Translations under genes and position numbers: made by a program
Assembly: GCA_913055825.1 (NCBI GenBank)
Contig: CAJXKB010000007.1
Location: forward strand, 1-64,000
DNA: 64,000 nucleotides
Direction of reading: 5' to 3'
From: an uncultured Bacteroidota bacterium
GTDB lineage: Bacteria; Bacteroidota; Bacteroidia; Bacteroidales; F082
Shown here: piece after piece, positions 29,058-38,711 of the stretch
How positions within the stretch are numbered: position 1 is the stretch's first letter
Layout: every line of letters starts with the position of its first letter
Notes under the pieces: generated by a model
Told to the model about the DNA's origin: nothing
What the model saw: only the letters and a program-made list of their open reading frames with translations
The model's database searches: none

Positions 29058-29243
29058 TTAACCTGCCTGTAACTCCTTAGCTCCCGGAAGAAATCCTTCC
29101 AGTTTTGACGGATCGTGAATTAAAACCGGAATATGCTGTGGGCAAATCCAGTAAGTTGCACCTTTAAAATCGACTTGTACCAAAGGTACTTGTTGCTCGT
29201 CCCTTTGACAAAATAAACAATGCTTGTGGTTTGAATCTTTCAT
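29058..29243 (-). CDS. Small Cys/His-rich protein, possible zinc binder
   Basis: 61 residues. CLFCQRDEQQVP near residues 9-20 and ICPQHIPVLIHDP near 33-45 give a C-x2-C ... C-x2-H arrangement that could hold one zinc ion. No signal peptide. It sits just upstream of the GT9 gene on the same strand and may be cotranscribed. I recognise the general type as a small conserved hypothetical but cannot assign a function. Confidence 0.65.
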   Translation of the reverse strand: MKDSNHKHCLFCQRDEQQVPLVQVDFKGATYWICPQHIPVLIHDPSKLEGFLPGAKELQAG

Positions 29244-29350
29244 AATATATATGTGTTAAAATAATACAGTTTGAGCCGGTAAAAGTCGGAAAAATTTTTG
29301 TCCTGTAAATGCGGATGCAACTCAAAATTTAGTAATTTAGCCATTGAATT

Positions 29351-30091
29351 ATGAAAATATTATATCAAATTGGCGAGTATGTCCTACTTATCCTTCAGGC
29401 GTTTAAAAAGCCCGATAAAGGATATGTTTTTCGCAGGCAATTAATGTTTGATTTTCAACGACTGGGAACGGAATCCATAGGTATTGTTGCAATCATTTCC
29501 ATTTTTACCGGAGCAATTATAGCCATCCAAATGGCTTACAACACCGATTCCCCGTTTATTCCCAAATCCACCATTGGTTTTTCTACGCGCCAAATGCTGG
29601 TACTCGAAATCTCACCTACTATTGTTAGCATGATCCTGGCCGGAAAAGTAGGATCACGTATTGCTTCCGAAATTGGTACTATGCGTATCAGCGAACAAAT
29701 AGATGCACTTAGGGTTATGGGTATTAACCCTGCTAACTATTTGATACTTCCAAAGATAACGGCGGCCATGATCTATAATCCCATTCTTATTATTTTTTCT
29801 ATATTTCTCGGTGTAATAGGGGGATGGATTGCAGGTATGGTTACCGGATTAGTTCCTTCAGCTGATTATCTGCTTGGAATCCGCGAATGGTTCGACCCGT
29901 TTACAATTACTTATGCCCTCATTAAAACAGTGGTTTTTGCTTTTATTATTACTTCGGTTTCTGCGTACAAAGGATATTACGTAAAAGGCGGCTCCGTCGA
30001 AGTGGGGCAAGCCAGCACCGATGCCGTGGTGGCCAGCAGTATACTGATCATCTTTTTCGATTTGATTTTAACCCAACTACTGCTCACATGA
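29351..30091 (+). CDS. MlaE-like ABC transporter permease
   Basis: 246 residues, five to six membrane segments. The family core motif is visible as VLEISPTIVSMILAGKVGSRIASEIGTM near residue 84 (partly quoted: AGKVGSRIASEIGTM) with MRISEQIDALRVMGINP following. MlaE works with an MCE protein and an ATPase to move phospholipids between inner and outer membranes. Its stop overlaps the start of the ATPase gene by 4 bases. Confidence 0.93.
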   Translation: MKILYQIGEYVLLILQAFKKPDKGYVFRRQLMFDFQRLGTESIGIVAIISIFTGAIIAIQMAYNTDSPFIPKSTIGFSTRQMLVLEISPTIVSMILAGKVGSRIASEIGTMRISEQIDALRVMGINPANYLILPKITAAMIYNPILIIFSIFLGVIGGWIAGMVTGLVPSADYLLGIREWFDPFTITYALIKTVVFAFIITSVSAYKGYYVKGGSVEVGQASTDAVVASSILIIFFDLILTQLLLT

Positions 30092-30834
30092 TCGAAGTAA
30101 AAAATATATCAAAATCCTTTGAAGGAACTACGGTTTTACACGATATTTCTACCACTTTTGAGCGGGGGAAAACCAATTTAATTATCGGGCAGAGTGGTTC
30201 AGGGAAAACCGTTTTTATGAAATGTTGTATCGGTCTTTATGATGTGGACCAGGGCGAAGTTGATTTTGACGGGAGACGGTTTTCAAATATTTCCGATAAA
30301 AAAAGAAAGCAAATCAGACAGGAAATGGGCGTATTATTTCAGGGTGGTGCCTTGTTCGACTCATTTACCGTGGAAGAAAATGTGATGTTTCCGCTGAATA
30401 TGCTTACCGAAATGAGTCTTGAAGAAAAACACGAACGGGTTAACTTTGTGCTGGAACATGTAAATTTAGTAAATACCAATAAAAAATATCCTGCCGAACT
30501 GAGTGGGGGGATGATAAAAAGAGTGGCTATTGCCAGGGCTATTTCATTAATGCCCAAATATTTGTTTGCCGATGAGCCCAATTCGGGACTGGATCCGAAA
30601 ACCGCCGAAAAAATTGATGAGTTGCTTTCGGAACTGACCAAAAAATTTAATATGACTACGGTGATCAATACCCATGATATGAACTCGGTGTTAACCATTG
30701 GCGAAAAGATTTGTTTTATAAATCATGGAAAATTGTGCTGGGAGGGAAACAAAGATGAAGTACTTACCACCGACAAAAAACAGCTGAACGAATTTGTTTT
30801 TGCCAATGAATTTACACGCAGGCTGCGAAAATAA
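30088..30834 (+). CDS. MlaF-like ABC transporter ATP-binding protein
   Basis: 248 residues. The Walker A is GQSGSGKT near residue 35, the Q-loop is LFQGGALFDSFTV, the signature is LSGGMIKRVAIARA near 138, and the Walker B is YLFADEPNSGLDP. The GGALFDS motif is typical of Mla-type ATPases. It overlaps the permease gene (ATGA junction), so the two form a complex. The matching substrate-binding MCE protein is probably the one at 12955-13902. Confidence 0.94.
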   Translation: MIEVKNISKSFEGTTVLHDISTTFERGKTNLIIGQSGSGKTVFMKCCIGLYDVDQGEVDFDGRRFSNISDKKRKQIRQEMGVLFQGGALFDSFTVEENVMFPLNMLTEMSLEEKHERVNFVLEHVNLVNTNKKYPAELSGGMIKRVAIARAISLMPKYLFADEPNSGLDPKTAEKIDELLSELTKKFNMTTVINTHDMNSVLTIGEKICFINHGKLCWEGNKDEVLTTDKKQLNEFVFANEFTRRLRK

Positions 30835-30928
30835 AATGATAAACCCCGGCAAAGATTCTGAATTTTAGATTTTTTTTATCTTTTGATTTCTGTTTTTCTT
30901 CATCTTTGCCTGACAATATGATTCGATT

Positions 30929-31339
30929 ATGATGTACATCACCCGTAGAGAACGATTTAATGCGGCTCACCGCTTGTTCAGGCCCGAATATTCCGACACG
31001 AAAAATATGGAAGTATTTGGGAAATGTTCAAATCCCAACTGGCATGGTCACAATTATGAGCTTTTTGTAACGGTGAAAGGCACGGTTGACCCCGAAACCG
31101 GATTCTTAATCAATTTAAAAGCGTTAAGCAAACTGATTCGTGAAAAAATCATTCAAAAAATCGATCACAAAAACATCAACTTAGAAGTGGATTTTATGCA
31201 AGGCCAAATGGCTTCCACTGAAAACCTGAGTGTGGCCATCTGGAACGAGCTGGAAAAACCCGTTCGGCACTTGGGGGCTAAACTCCATTGTGTTAAAATT
31301 TGTGAATCTGAAAATAATTTTGTGGAATATTTTGGATAA
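30929..31339 (+). CDS. 6-pyruvoyl-tetrahydropterin synthase / QueD family protein
   Basis: 136 residues. Zinc-binding histidines are in FNAAHRL and [11 protein letters not shown], and the catalytic cysteine in GKCSNP. The later DHKNIN, PTEN-equivalent STENLSV and C-terminal [11 protein letters not shown] motifs also fit the family. It converts dihydroneopterin triphosphate either to 6-carboxytetrahydropterin (queuosine pathway) or to 6-pyruvoyltetrahydropterin. The neighbour folE makes that substrate, 54 bases downstream on the same strand. Which product is made cannot be told; no other queuosine genes are nearby. Confidence 0.88.
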   Translation: MMYITRRERFNAAHRLFRPEYSDTKNMEVFGKCSNPNWHGHNYELFVTVKGTVDPETGFLINLKALSKLIREKIIQKIDHKNINLEVDFMQGQMASTENLSVAIWNELEKPVRHLGAKLHCVKICESENNFVEYFG

Positions 31340-31392
31340 AAAACCAAACTGGCATCCTTTTTGCGATAAGAACAACCAATAATTTATTAATC

Positions 31393-32010
31393 ATGGATAA
31401 ACCGAAAGCCATGCTCGATTACGAGCGAATTGAAACATATGCTCCCGACAAGCTGGAGCAATTAACAAAACACTATAAAGAAATTTTAAAACTTATAGGC
31501 GAAGACCCTGATCGTGAGGGCCTTGAAAAAACGCCCCTCCGGGTGGCCAAATCCATCCAGTTTCTCACTCAGGGTTACGACCACGACCCCAAAGAAATTC
31601 TACTATCTGCCAAGTTTAAAGAAGATTACAGGCAAATGGTTATTGTGAAGGACATTGATATTTTTTCAATGTGTGAGCACCACATGATCCCTTTCATCGG
31701 TAAAGCGCATGTGGCTTATATCCCTAACGGATACATCACGGGACTGAGTAAAATTGCCCGGGTTGTTGAAGCTTATGCCCGCCGGTTACAGGTGCAGGAA
31801 CGCCTTACTACCCAGATAAAAAACGCCATTCAGGAAACGCTTGATCCGTTGGGGGTAGCCGTTGTGATTGAAGCCCGGCATTTGTGTATGGCCATGCGCG
31901 GGGTTCAAAAACAAAACTCGGTAACTACTACTTCCGATTTTACGGGTGCATTTGAGCGTAAAGAAACCCGTGAAGAATTCATTCATTTAATTTCATCACA
32001 TCTATCTTGA
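31393..32010 (+). CDS. folE: GTP cyclohydrolase I
   Basis: 205 residues, standard for the type IA zinc enzyme. It converts GTP to 7,8-dihydroneopterin triphosphate. Zinc ligands are visible in [10 protein letters not shown] (near 93) and in [10 protein letters not shown] (near 158), followed by [14 protein letters not shown]. It follows the PTPS/QueD-type gene, forming a two-gene pterin unit. Confidence 0.97.
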   Translation: MDKPKAMLDYERIETYAPDKLEQLTKHYKEILKLIGEDPDREGLEKTPLRVAKSIQFLTQGYDHDPKEILLSAKFKEDYRQMVIVKDIDIFSMCEHHMIPFIGKAHVAYIPNGYITGLSKIARVVEAYARRLQVQERLTTQIKNAIQETLDPLGVAVVIEARHLCMAMRGVQKQNSVTTTSDFTGAFERKETREEFIHLISSHLS

Positions 32011-32055
32011 AAAATAATTGAATAAATTATTCGTTAACCATTAAAATAGATAAAA

Positions 32056-32784
32056 ATGAACAACTTTCAGGAACAAAATAATTTTGTAATTGGAAACAGG
32101 TCTTCGGCTATGCCAATGGCCCGTACTTTCTTAGCCGGTGTTTTTGGGTGGATGTTCCTTGCCTTGGGGATTACAGCCATAACGTCATGGCTTTTTGCCT
32201 CAAACCCACAATTGATGTCTGTTATGTATAACGCCCAAGGGGGAATGACAATTCTTGGATGGGTTGTGATGTTGGCCCCGATTGGTTTTGTGATTTGGCT
32301 GTCGGCAGGTTTTAACCGAATGTCGGCTTCCACTATGGTGTTAGTGTTTGTTGCGTATTCGGTACTGATGGGTATGAGCCTCAGCTTTATCTTTCTCGCT
32401 TTTACAGGAGCTTCCATTGCTACTACTTTTTTAGTTGCATCGGGCATGTTTGGTGTGATGGCTATAATGGGCTACACCACCAAAACCGATTTGACCAAAT
32501 TCGGAAGTATTATGTTTATGGGGCTTATTGGTATTATCATTGCCAGTGTGGTAAATATGTTTATGCATAGTGGCAGTATGGATTATATCATCAGCTTTTT
32601 GGGGGTGTTAATTTTCACAGGGCTTTCAGCCTATGATGTTCAAAAGCTAAAACGCATTGGGTCGGGTATGGCTGAAGGTGCTGAAAATACACGTAAAATG
32701 ACCATCTTTGGGGCGTTGACCCTTTACCTCGACTTTATAAATTTATTTCTATTTTTGCTGCGTTTTTTTGGCAACCGACGTTAG
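32056..32784 (+). CDS. Bax inhibitor-1 / YccA family membrane protein
   Basis: 242 residues, seven predicted membrane helices. Family features are the N-terminal MARTFLAGVFGWMFLALGI and the C-terminal FTGLSAYDVQKLKRIG with acidic residues, followed by ALTLYLDFINLFLFLLRFFG. Bacterial members may act as pH-sensitive calcium leak channels or as partners of FtsH; no role can be fixed here. Confidence 0.92.
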   Translation: MNNFQEQNNFVIGNRSSAMPMARTFLAGVFGWMFLALGITAITSWLFASNPQLMSVMYNAQGGMTILGWVVMLAPIGFVIWLSAGFNRMSASTMVLVFVAYSVLMGMSLSFIFLAFTGASIATTFLVASGMFGVMAIMGYTTKTDLTKFGSIMFMGLIGIIIASVVNMFMHSGSMDYIISFLGVLIFTGLSAYDVQKLKRIGSGMAEGAENTRKMTIFGALTLYLDFINLFLFLLRFFGNRR

Positions 32785-32806
32785 TTATTCATTTTAAAAC
32801 AATTTT

Positions 32807-33688
32807 ATGATTGCTTATGTTTTCCCCGGTCAGGGGGCACAATATGTAGGGATGGGAAAAGATTTGTATGACAAATCTTCCAAAGCACGCGATTTGTTTC
32901 ATAAAGCCAATAGTATCCTTAAATTTAAAATTACTGATTTGATGTTTGAGGGCACGGAAGAGGATTTGCGTCAAACCAATGTTACGCAACCTGCCATCTT
33001 TCTGCATTCTGTCATTTTGGCAAAAGCGTTGGGCGAAGATTTTCATCCCGATATGGTTGCCGGCCATTCCCTCGGAGAATTTTCGGCATTGGTGGCCAAC
33101 GAAACCTTGTCGTTTGAAGAAGGCTTACGCTTGGTAATTAAACGGGCCGATGCCATGCAGAAAGCCTGTGAAGCCGAAGCTTCAACCATGGCTGCTGTAC
33201 TTGGGCTGGACGATGATACCGTTGAAGATATCTGCGACAGTGTCGACGATATTGTGGTTCCTGCTAACTATAATAGCCCCGGCCAACTGGTAATTTCGGG
33301 GACAATAAAAGGCGTGGAACAAGCCATGGCAAAAGCTACCGAAGCCGGTGCTAAAAGAGTTATTCCTTTAAAAGTGGGAGGTGCGTTTCATTCACCGTTA
33401 ATGGAGCCGGCACGTATGGAACTGGCCGAAGCCATCCAGGATGCCAAATTTAACAGGGGAATTTGTTCTATTTATCAAAATGTTACAGGCCAGTCTGTTA
33501 CCGATCCTGAGATTATTAAAACAAATTTAATTTCACAGTTGACCTCTCCGGTACACTGGACACAAATTATGCAAAACATGTTGGCTGATGGCGTCAGTGA
33601 AGTTGTCGAAGTAGGTCCCGGAAAGGTATTGCAAAGGTTGTTTAAAAAAATTGATCGCAAATTACCTGTACGTAGTGCAGAAGTATAA
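32807..33688 (+). CDS. fabD: Malonyl-CoA:ACP transacylase
   Basis: 293 residues. It transfers malonyl groups from CoA to acyl carrier protein in fatty acid synthesis. The opening FPGQGAQYVGMG, the nucleophile motif GHSLGE (Ser near 88), and the catalytic His in VGGAFHSPLM (near 195) are all present. It stands alone among housekeeping genes; other fab genes are not in the window. Confidence 0.96.
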   Translation: MIAYVFPGQGAQYVGMGKDLYDKSSKARDLFHKANSILKFKITDLMFEGTEEDLRQTNVTQPAIFLHSVILAKALGEDFHPDMVAGHSLGEFSALVANETLSFEEGLRLVIKRADAMQKACEAEASTMAAVLGLDDDTVEDICDSVDDIVVPANYNSPGQLVISGTIKGVEQAMAKATEAGAKRVIPLKVGGAFHSPLMEPARMELAEAIQDAKFNRGICSIYQNVTGQSVTDPEIIKTNLISQLTSPVHWTQIMQNMLADGVSEVVEVGPGKVLQRLFKKIDRKLPVRSAEV

Positions 33689-33713
33689 ATTCCCCTTATA
33701 AATTCCAAATTCC

Positions 33714-33721
33714 TATCTTTG
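33714..33721 (+). promoter_or_regulatory. -7 box of tyrS
   Basis: TATCTTTG matches TAnnTTTG and lies 27 bases before the proposed TTG initiation codon, giving a leader of about 20 bases. Confidence 0.55.
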
Positions 33722-33748
33722 CCAAAATTTATCTAAAAGCTGAGAAAA

Positions 33749-35047
33749 TTGAAGAATTTTGTTGAAGAATTGCGCTGGCGCGGAATGATACACGATGTAA
33801 TGCCCGGTACCGGGGAATATTTAAATAAAAACATGACTTCGGGCTATGTGGGCATCGACCCTACTGCCGATTCATTACATATTGGCCACCTCGTGGGTGT
33901 GATGATGTTAAAGCATTTGCAACTGTGCGGCCACCGGCCCATAGCATTGGTAGGTGGTGCAACCGGAATGATTGGCGATCCGTCAGGCAAATCGCTGGAA
34001 AGAAATCTGTTGGATGAAGCTACTTTACGCAAAAATGAAGAAGGTATTAAAAAGCAACTGGCAAAATTTCTTGATTTTGAAAGCGATACAAAAAACCGTG
34101 CTTTATTGGTTAACAATTACGATTGGATGAAAAATTTCAGTTTTCTGGAATTTATCCGTGACATAGGCAAACATATTACCGTTAATTATATGATGTCGAA
34201 AGATTCGGTGAAAAAGCGTATTGGGGCCGACAGTAAAAACGGCATGTCATTTACCGAGTTTTCGTATCAGCTTGTACAAGGATACGATTTTCTTCATCTT
34301 TACCAGTATGAAAACTGCCGTTTGCAAATGGGTGGTGCCGATCAATGGGGAAATATTACGACCGGAACCGAACTTATCCGGCGGAAGCTGGGATACCAAA
34401 CTGAAGCTTTTGCCCTTACTTGCCCTTTGATTACCAAAGCTGACGGAAGTAAATTCGGAAAGACAGAAGGAGGAAATGTTTGGCTCGATCCCGATAGAAC
34501 AAGTCCGTATGAATTTTATCAGTTCTGGCTTAATGTGTCGGATGAAGATGCTGAGAAATACATCAAAATCTTTACGCTGCTTTCCCGTGAGGAAATCGAA
34601 GCACTTATTGCCAGTCACAAAGAGGCGCCTCATTTGCGTTTGTTGCAAAAAGCCCTGGCAAAAGACATAACTATCCGTGTACATTCAGAAGCTGACTATG
34701 AGGCTGCAGTAGAAGCTTCTCAAATTCTATTTGGGAAGGGAACTACAGAAACCTTGAAGAAACTGGATGAACGCATGCTGCTTAGCGTTTTTAAGGGTGT
34801 TCCACAGCCTGAAGTTTCACGTAGCGAATTTGAATCCGGTATTGGATTCCTGGACTTTCTATCTAAAAAAACAGGAGTGTTCAAATCGAACGGAGAAGCT
34901 CGCAGAATGTTGAAAGATAAAGCAATATCAGTGAATAAAGAGAAAGTGGATGAAAATTACGGCCTCAGCATCGATGATTTGTTGAATAACAAATATATCC
35001 TTATCCAAAAAGGAAAGAAGAACTACTTTCTGGTTAAGATTGTGTAA
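33749..35047 (+). CDS. tyrS: Tyrosyl-tRNA synthetase
   Basis: 432 residues. The start is probably TTG at 33749: the product then opens [20 protein letters not shown], which is conserved in the family, while the first ATG would remove about 12 of these residues. The HIGH motif is HIGHL near residue 44, the KMSKS equivalent is KFGKT near 235, and a C-terminal S4 RNA-binding domain is seen at about 365-420 ([16 protein letters not shown]). It charges tRNA-Tyr. Confidence 0.96.
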   Translation: MKNFVEELRWRGMIHDVMPGTGEYLNKNMTSGYVGIDPTADSLHIGHLVGVMMLKHLQLCGHRPIALVGGATGMIGDPSGKSLERNLLDEATLRKNEEGIKKQLAKFLDFESDTKNRALLVNNYDWMKNFSFLEFIRDIGKHITVNYMMSKDSVKKRIGADSKNGMSFTEFSYQLVQGYDFLHLYQYENCRLQMGGADQWGNITTGTELIRRKLGYQTEAFALTCPLITKADGSKFGKTEGGNVWLDPDRTSPYEFYQFWLNVSDEDAEKYIKIFTLLSREEIEALIASHKEAPHLRLLQKALAKDITIRVHSEADYEAAVEASQILFGKGTTETLKKLDERMLLSVFKGVPQPEVSRSEFESGIGFLDFLSKKTGVFKSNGEARRMLKDKAISVNKEKVDENYGLSIDDLLNNKYILIQKGKKNYFLVKIV

Positions 35048-35180
35048 CGTATATCGATCAAAAAATATAAAAGCTCCCTTTGAATAAATCGGTTTTTTTT
35101 CTTTAACAGTTACCTCCGTTACTAAATTCAAATTGTTTAAAACATTTTTTGTTTTGAATTTTTAAAGCAATTTCATTTTT

Positions 35181-35188
35181 TATTTTTG
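35181..35188 (+). promoter_or_regulatory. -7 box upstream of the SirB1-like gene
   Basis: TATTTTTG matches TAnnTTTG. With transcription starting near 35195 the ATG at 35212 is a more comfortable initiator than the one at 35200. Confidence 0.5.
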
Positions 35189-35199
35189 GTTGATATAGG

Positions 35200-36096
35200 A
35201 TGAAATCCGAGATGACAGAAAAAAAAGTAAATAAAGAATTACTGGCGTTGATTCGGCTACTGGATGAACCGGATGAAAAAATATTTGACACTGTTGGAAA
35301 GAAAATTATTGAATATGGTACGGAGGCTGTTCCGGTGCTGGAAGATGCCTGGGGATACATGACCGGAAAAATCGAACTGAAACGTGCTGAAGAACTTATT
35401 GAACAAATCCGGCTTGAAAATGCTTTCCATCAATTAGAAAAATGGGCTAATGGTGCTAGTGACAATCTGTTAGAGGCTTTTGCTTTAATTTCGGTTTTTC
35501 ATCAGCCGGATGCCCCGGCGGATGCATTGATTGAACCGGTTCAAAAAATTTACCGCGATTTGTGGCTGGAAATGAATGATGAACTTACAGCGTTGGAAAA
35601 AATACGTGTTGTCAATCATATTTTTTTTGATGTATACCGGTTTGAAGGCCGGCAAAATGAGGTTGCTGATATTCATACTTATATGCTTGATAACCTGCTG
35701 CGTACGCAAAGGGGAAATCCTTTTTCACTGGCGTTGCTTTACCTGATTGTTACGCAGAAGCTCGGACTTCCCGTTTTTGGTGTAAACCTTCCCCATCATT
35801 TTATTCTGGCGTATATGGATGATACACAATTGATAAAACCTGTAAATAATTATATAGAAAACGAAGTGTTGTTTTATGTAAATCCTTTTAACAGGGGGAC
35901 GGTTTTCCGAAAAAGTGAAATAGAGTTATTCATTAAGCAGTTAAATATAAAAATGCAGGATAGCTTTTTTTTACCTTGCGACAACCTTACTGTAGTTCGT
36001 CGTTTTCTCAATGAGATAATGATCATTTATCAGAAAAATCATAAACCTACTAAAGCAGAAGCAGTAAAATATTTATTACGGGCAGTATCGGTTTAA
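35200..36096 (+). CDS. Transglutaminase-like SirB1 family protein
   Basis: 298 residues if started at 35200 (MKSEM), 294 from ATG 35212 (MTEKK). The central part carries the SirB1/Transglut_core2 pattern: VVNHIFFDVYRFEG near 140, RGNPFSLALLYLIVTQKLGLPV near 173 (partly quoted: GNPFSLALLYL), and LPHHFILAYMDD near 200. The cysteine of true transglutaminases is not in this motif (Ser at the NPFSL position), as in SirB1 relatives. Function unknown. Confidence 0.82.
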   Translation: MKSEMTEKKVNKELLALIRLLDEPDEKIFDTVGKKIIEYGTEAVPVLEDAWGYMTGKIELKRAEELIEQIRLENAFHQLEKWANGASDNLLEAFALISVFHQPDAPADALIEPVQKIYRDLWLEMNDELTALEKIRVVNHIFFDVYRFEGRQNEVADIHTYMLDNLLRTQRGNPFSLALLYLIVTQKLGLPVFGVNLPHHFILAYMDDTQLIKPVNNYIENEVLFYVNPFNRGTVFRKSEIELFIKQLNIKMQDSFFLPCDNLTVVRRFLNEIMIIYQKNHKPTKAEAVKYLLRAVSV

Positions 36097-36120
36097 CAGG
36101 GCCGGAAAGGTGTAATTTTT

Positions 36121-36128
36121 TAATTTTG
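36121..36128 (+). promoter_or_regulatory. -7 box of the GT2 gene
   Basis: TAATTTTG matches TAnnTTTG, 8 bases before the ATG at 36137. Confidence 0.5.
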
Positions 36129-36136
36129 TATGGTTT

Positions 36137-36892
36137 ATGGAAAAGATTTCAGCAGTTATAATTACTTATAACGAAGAAAAGAAAATAGGGGATTGCTTGC
36201 AATCGCTTCAGGGAATTGCGGATGAAATTGTGGTTGTGGATTCGAATTCGACCGATAAAACAGCTCAAATAGTCAAAAGTTTCGGCGGGCGTTTCCTCCG
36301 GCATTCTTTTGAAGGGTATATTGAACAAAAAAACTTTGCTTTAACACGGGCCGAATACAATTTTGTGTTGTCGCTTGACGCTGATGAAATATTGTCGGAG
36401 CCTTTGCGTGAGTCAATTTTAAAGGTGAAAGAAAAACCGGAATTTGACGGATACTATATGAACCGCATGACTTTTTTGGAAGGCAAGCCCATTAAATGTT
36501 GTGGCTGGTATCCCGACACAAAACTGCGACTTTTCAGGCGTGATAAAGGCCGTTTCACAGGTTTAAACCCACATGATGAATTTAGGTTTACAAAAAAAAC
36601 TGAAATAGGAAAATTAAATGGTGATTTGTTGCATTACTCGTTTGATTCATGGGAAGCATTATTAAAACAAAACGATAAATTTGCCCGCATTTCTGCCCAA
36701 AGCTATTTTAATAACAGACGAAAATTATCGCCTTTTTATATATGGGTTAATCCTTTAGTGCGGTTTTTTCGTGATTATTTTTTGAAAGGCGGGCTGAAAG
36801 CCGGGAAAACAGGGTTGCTGATTTCAAAAGCCAATGCACAAGCTACCTTTCTGAAATATAAATACATAAAAGAGATTAAGAAAAAAAAATAA
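36137..36892 (+). CDS. Family 2 glycosyltransferase (WaaE/KdtX-like)
   Basis: 251 residues. A soluble GT-A fold opens KISAVIITYNEEKKIGDCL, followed by EIVVVDSNSTDKT, and the metal-binding DADE motif (LSLDADEIL near 80). The CGWYPDTKLRLFRRDKGRF segment near residue 120 is typical of lipopolysaccharide core beta-glucosyltransferases of the WaaE type. No membrane anchor. It likely works on the lipid A core together with the GT9 enzyme elsewhere in the window; this is inference. Confidence 0.9.
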   Translation: MEKISAVIITYNEEKKIGDCLQSLQGIADEIVVVDSNSTDKTAQIVKSFGGRFLRHSFEGYIEQKNFALTRAEYNFVLSLDADEILSEPLRESILKVKEKPEFDGYYMNRMTFLEGKPIKCCGWYPDTKLRLFRRDKGRFTGLNPHDEFRFTKKTEIGKLNGDLLHYSFDSWEALLKQNDKFARISAQSYFNNRRKLSPFYIWVNPLVRFFRDYFLKGGLKAGKTGLLISKANAQATFLKYKYIKEIKKKK

Positions 36893-36959
36893 GTTTGGTA
36901 TAAACTGTCGGGTTAGCCTGTCGGTTCAAACTTAAACAATGACAAAAAGGTGAAAACAG

Positions 36960-37409
36960 ATGAATTTTTTTAAAGAATTTGAGCCCATTTGGGCGGATTT
37001 TGATCCCAACAACCACATGCGCCATACGGCTTACAACAATTATGCTGCAGAAGTCAGGGTGGCCCTCCTTACGGCAAAGGGATACAATATGGAAAGAATG
37101 CTGGAGCTGGATTTAGGTCCGGTTTTGCTTACAGAGGAAACTAAATTTATGAGGGAAATCAGGCAGGGAGAGAGACTCAGAGTTGATGTGGAACTGTTGG
37201 GTCTCTCCGAAGATGGCAAATTCTGGAATATGAGGCATCATATTTATAAAAACGGTAATAAATTATCAGCTGTTATCAATGTGGAAGGAGCCTGGATTGA
37301 TTTGAAAACCAGAAAAATAAAAGTGCCGCCTCAAGACATTACCGAACACTTTCTATCGCTTCCCAAAAGCGAGGATTACCAAACTATCGAGAAGAAGAAA
37401 AAGCAATAA
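36960..37409 (+). CDS. Hotdog-fold acyl-CoA thioesterase (4-hydroxybenzoyl-CoA thioesterase-like)
   Basis: 149 residues. WADFDPNNHMRHTAYNNY near residues 11-28 is the active-site signature of the 4HBT family, with Asp in DFDPNNHM and the long helix following. The beta-sheet continues with LTEETKFMREIRQGERLRVDVE. Its acyl-CoA substrate is unknown. The basic tail IEKKKKQ ends just before the convergent threonine-dehydrogenase-like gene. Confidence 0.88.
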   Translation: MNFFKEFEPIWADFDPNNHMRHTAYNNYAAEVRVALLTAKGYNMERMLELDLGPVLLTEETKFMREIRQGERLRVDVELLGLSEDGKFWNMRHHIYKNGNKLSAVINVEGAWIDLKTRKIKVPPQDITEHFLSLPKSEDYQTIEKKKKQ

Positions 37410-37455
37410 CGAATCCTCCTCGCAATGACACCTTTTTTCGGAGTGGACGCTATAA

Positions 37456-38406
37456 TTACTTTGATAATTTCTCCCTGATTTTCTCCAGCATAACACGGGT
37501 CATTTCGTCCAGACCATATTCGGTTTTCAGCCCCCAATCTTTTTGTGCTACACTATCGTCGATACTGGCGGGCCAACTATCGGCAATTGCTTGCCTGAAA
37601 TCGGGTTTATAGCTAATGCTGAAATCGGGAAGATGTTTTTGAATAGCTTTGGCAAGCTCTTTTGGATCAAAAGAAATCCCCGCCATATTGTATGCTGAAC
37701 GAAGACTGAGTTTATTACCATCCGCCTGCATCAACCGGATAGTGTTTGTTATGGCATCGTCCATAAACATCATGGGTAGAGCTGTGTCTTCTTTTAAAAA
37801 GCACTGGTAGCTGTTTTTCTCAATTGCATCAAAGAAAATTTCCACTGCATAATCAGTGGTGCCGCCTCCCGGCTCGGTTTTATAACTTATAAGACCGGGA
37901 TAGCGTACACTGCGAAAGTCTACACCATAGCGATTGTGATAATATTCACCCCAGCGTTCTCCCGCCAATTTGGAGATGCCATAAACAGTATTGGGTTCCA
38001 TCACAGTAAGTTGTGGCGTGTTGTGCCGGGGAGTTGTAGGGCCAAATACAGCAATCGAGCTGGGCCAGAAAATTTTCCTGGCATCCGATTGTCGTGCTGC
38101 TTCAAGTGTATTCATCAAAGCCTTCATGTTGATGTCCCAGGCTTGTAATGGAATTTTCTCGGCATTGCCCGAAAGAACCGCTGCCAGGTTATAGATCTGG
38201 GTGATTTTATAGCGAACTAAAAAATGCAAAAGATTTTTAAAATCAAGCACATCCAATATCTGAAAAGGACCACTGTTTCTAATCTCCAATGTGGGTTGTT
38301 TTATGTCAGTAGCGTATACATGGTCGTTGCCATAAATTTTACGCAACGCCATAACCAATTCAGAACCAATTTGCCCTGAACTTCCGATAACTAAAATATT
38401 GTCCAT
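37456..38406 (-). CDS. NAD-dependent epimerase-type L-threonine 3-dehydrogenase
   Basis: 316 residues from ATG at 38406; the frame is open farther upstream but those residues look non-coding. The Rossmann motif is VIGSSGQIGSEL near residue 5. The catalytic YxxxK is YGISKLAGERWGEYY near 140, preceded by FWPSSIAVFG. RYPGLISYKTEPGGGTTDYAVEIF (partly quoted: GLISYKTEPGGGTTDY) is specific to the short-chain threonine dehydrogenase subgroup. It oxidises L-threonine to 2-amino-3-oxobutyrate; the usual partner, KBL ligase, is not in the window. Confidence 0.85.
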   Translation of the reverse strand: MDNILVIGSSGQIGSELVMALRKIYGNDHVYATDIKQPTLEIRNSGPFQILDVLDFKNLLHFLVRYKITQIYNLAAVLSGNAEKIPLQAWDINMKALMNTLEAARQSDARKIFWPSSIAVFGPTTPRHNTPQLTVMEPNTVYGISKLAGERWGEYYHNRYGVDFRSVRYPGLISYKTEPGGGTTDYAVEIFFDAIEKNSYQCFLKEDTALPMMFMDDAITNTIRLMQADGNKLSLRSAYNMAGISFDPKELAKAIQKHLPDFSISYKPDFRQAIADSWPASIDDSVAQKDWGLKTEYGLDEMTRVMLEKIREKLSK

Positions 38407-38686
38407 GATTTTTTTGTTGAGTGAATAAGCACTGCAAAAATAATAAATGAATACGTTGCGCCTGCTTTTCCCCCGATTTCTTTGAAATATAGAATTATTC
38501 CAACGAAGTGCCGGCCGATTGTTCCTGAATTTTTCATCACGATGAAGATGATGCCTCTCAAGTTGCGATGGTGCCTGGTGCGAACGGGCTTCAACTGGTT
38601 TTAGAACCATTGGGCAAAGTGTTGTTTTAATCCGCTCTTTTCTACCCTTCCTTAAAGATTTTTGTCAGGAATGTGCACAGGTTTAC

Positions 38687-38694
38687 TAATTTTG
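38687..38694 (+). promoter_or_regulatory. Promoter of cysS
   Basis: TAATTTTG matches TAnnTTTG, and TTTG at 38661-38664 gives a -33 element 22 bases upstream, close to the Bacteroidota spacing. The ATG of cysS follows at 38712. Confidence 0.6.
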
Positions 38695-38711
38695 CAGCCT
38701 AAAACATTGTT

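Noticed and set aside
38407-38610. 68-residue N-terminal extension of the threonine-dehydrogenase-like protein
   Set aside because: The Rossmann fold begins directly after ATG 38406 and the extension is low in sense; it is an open stretch by chance.
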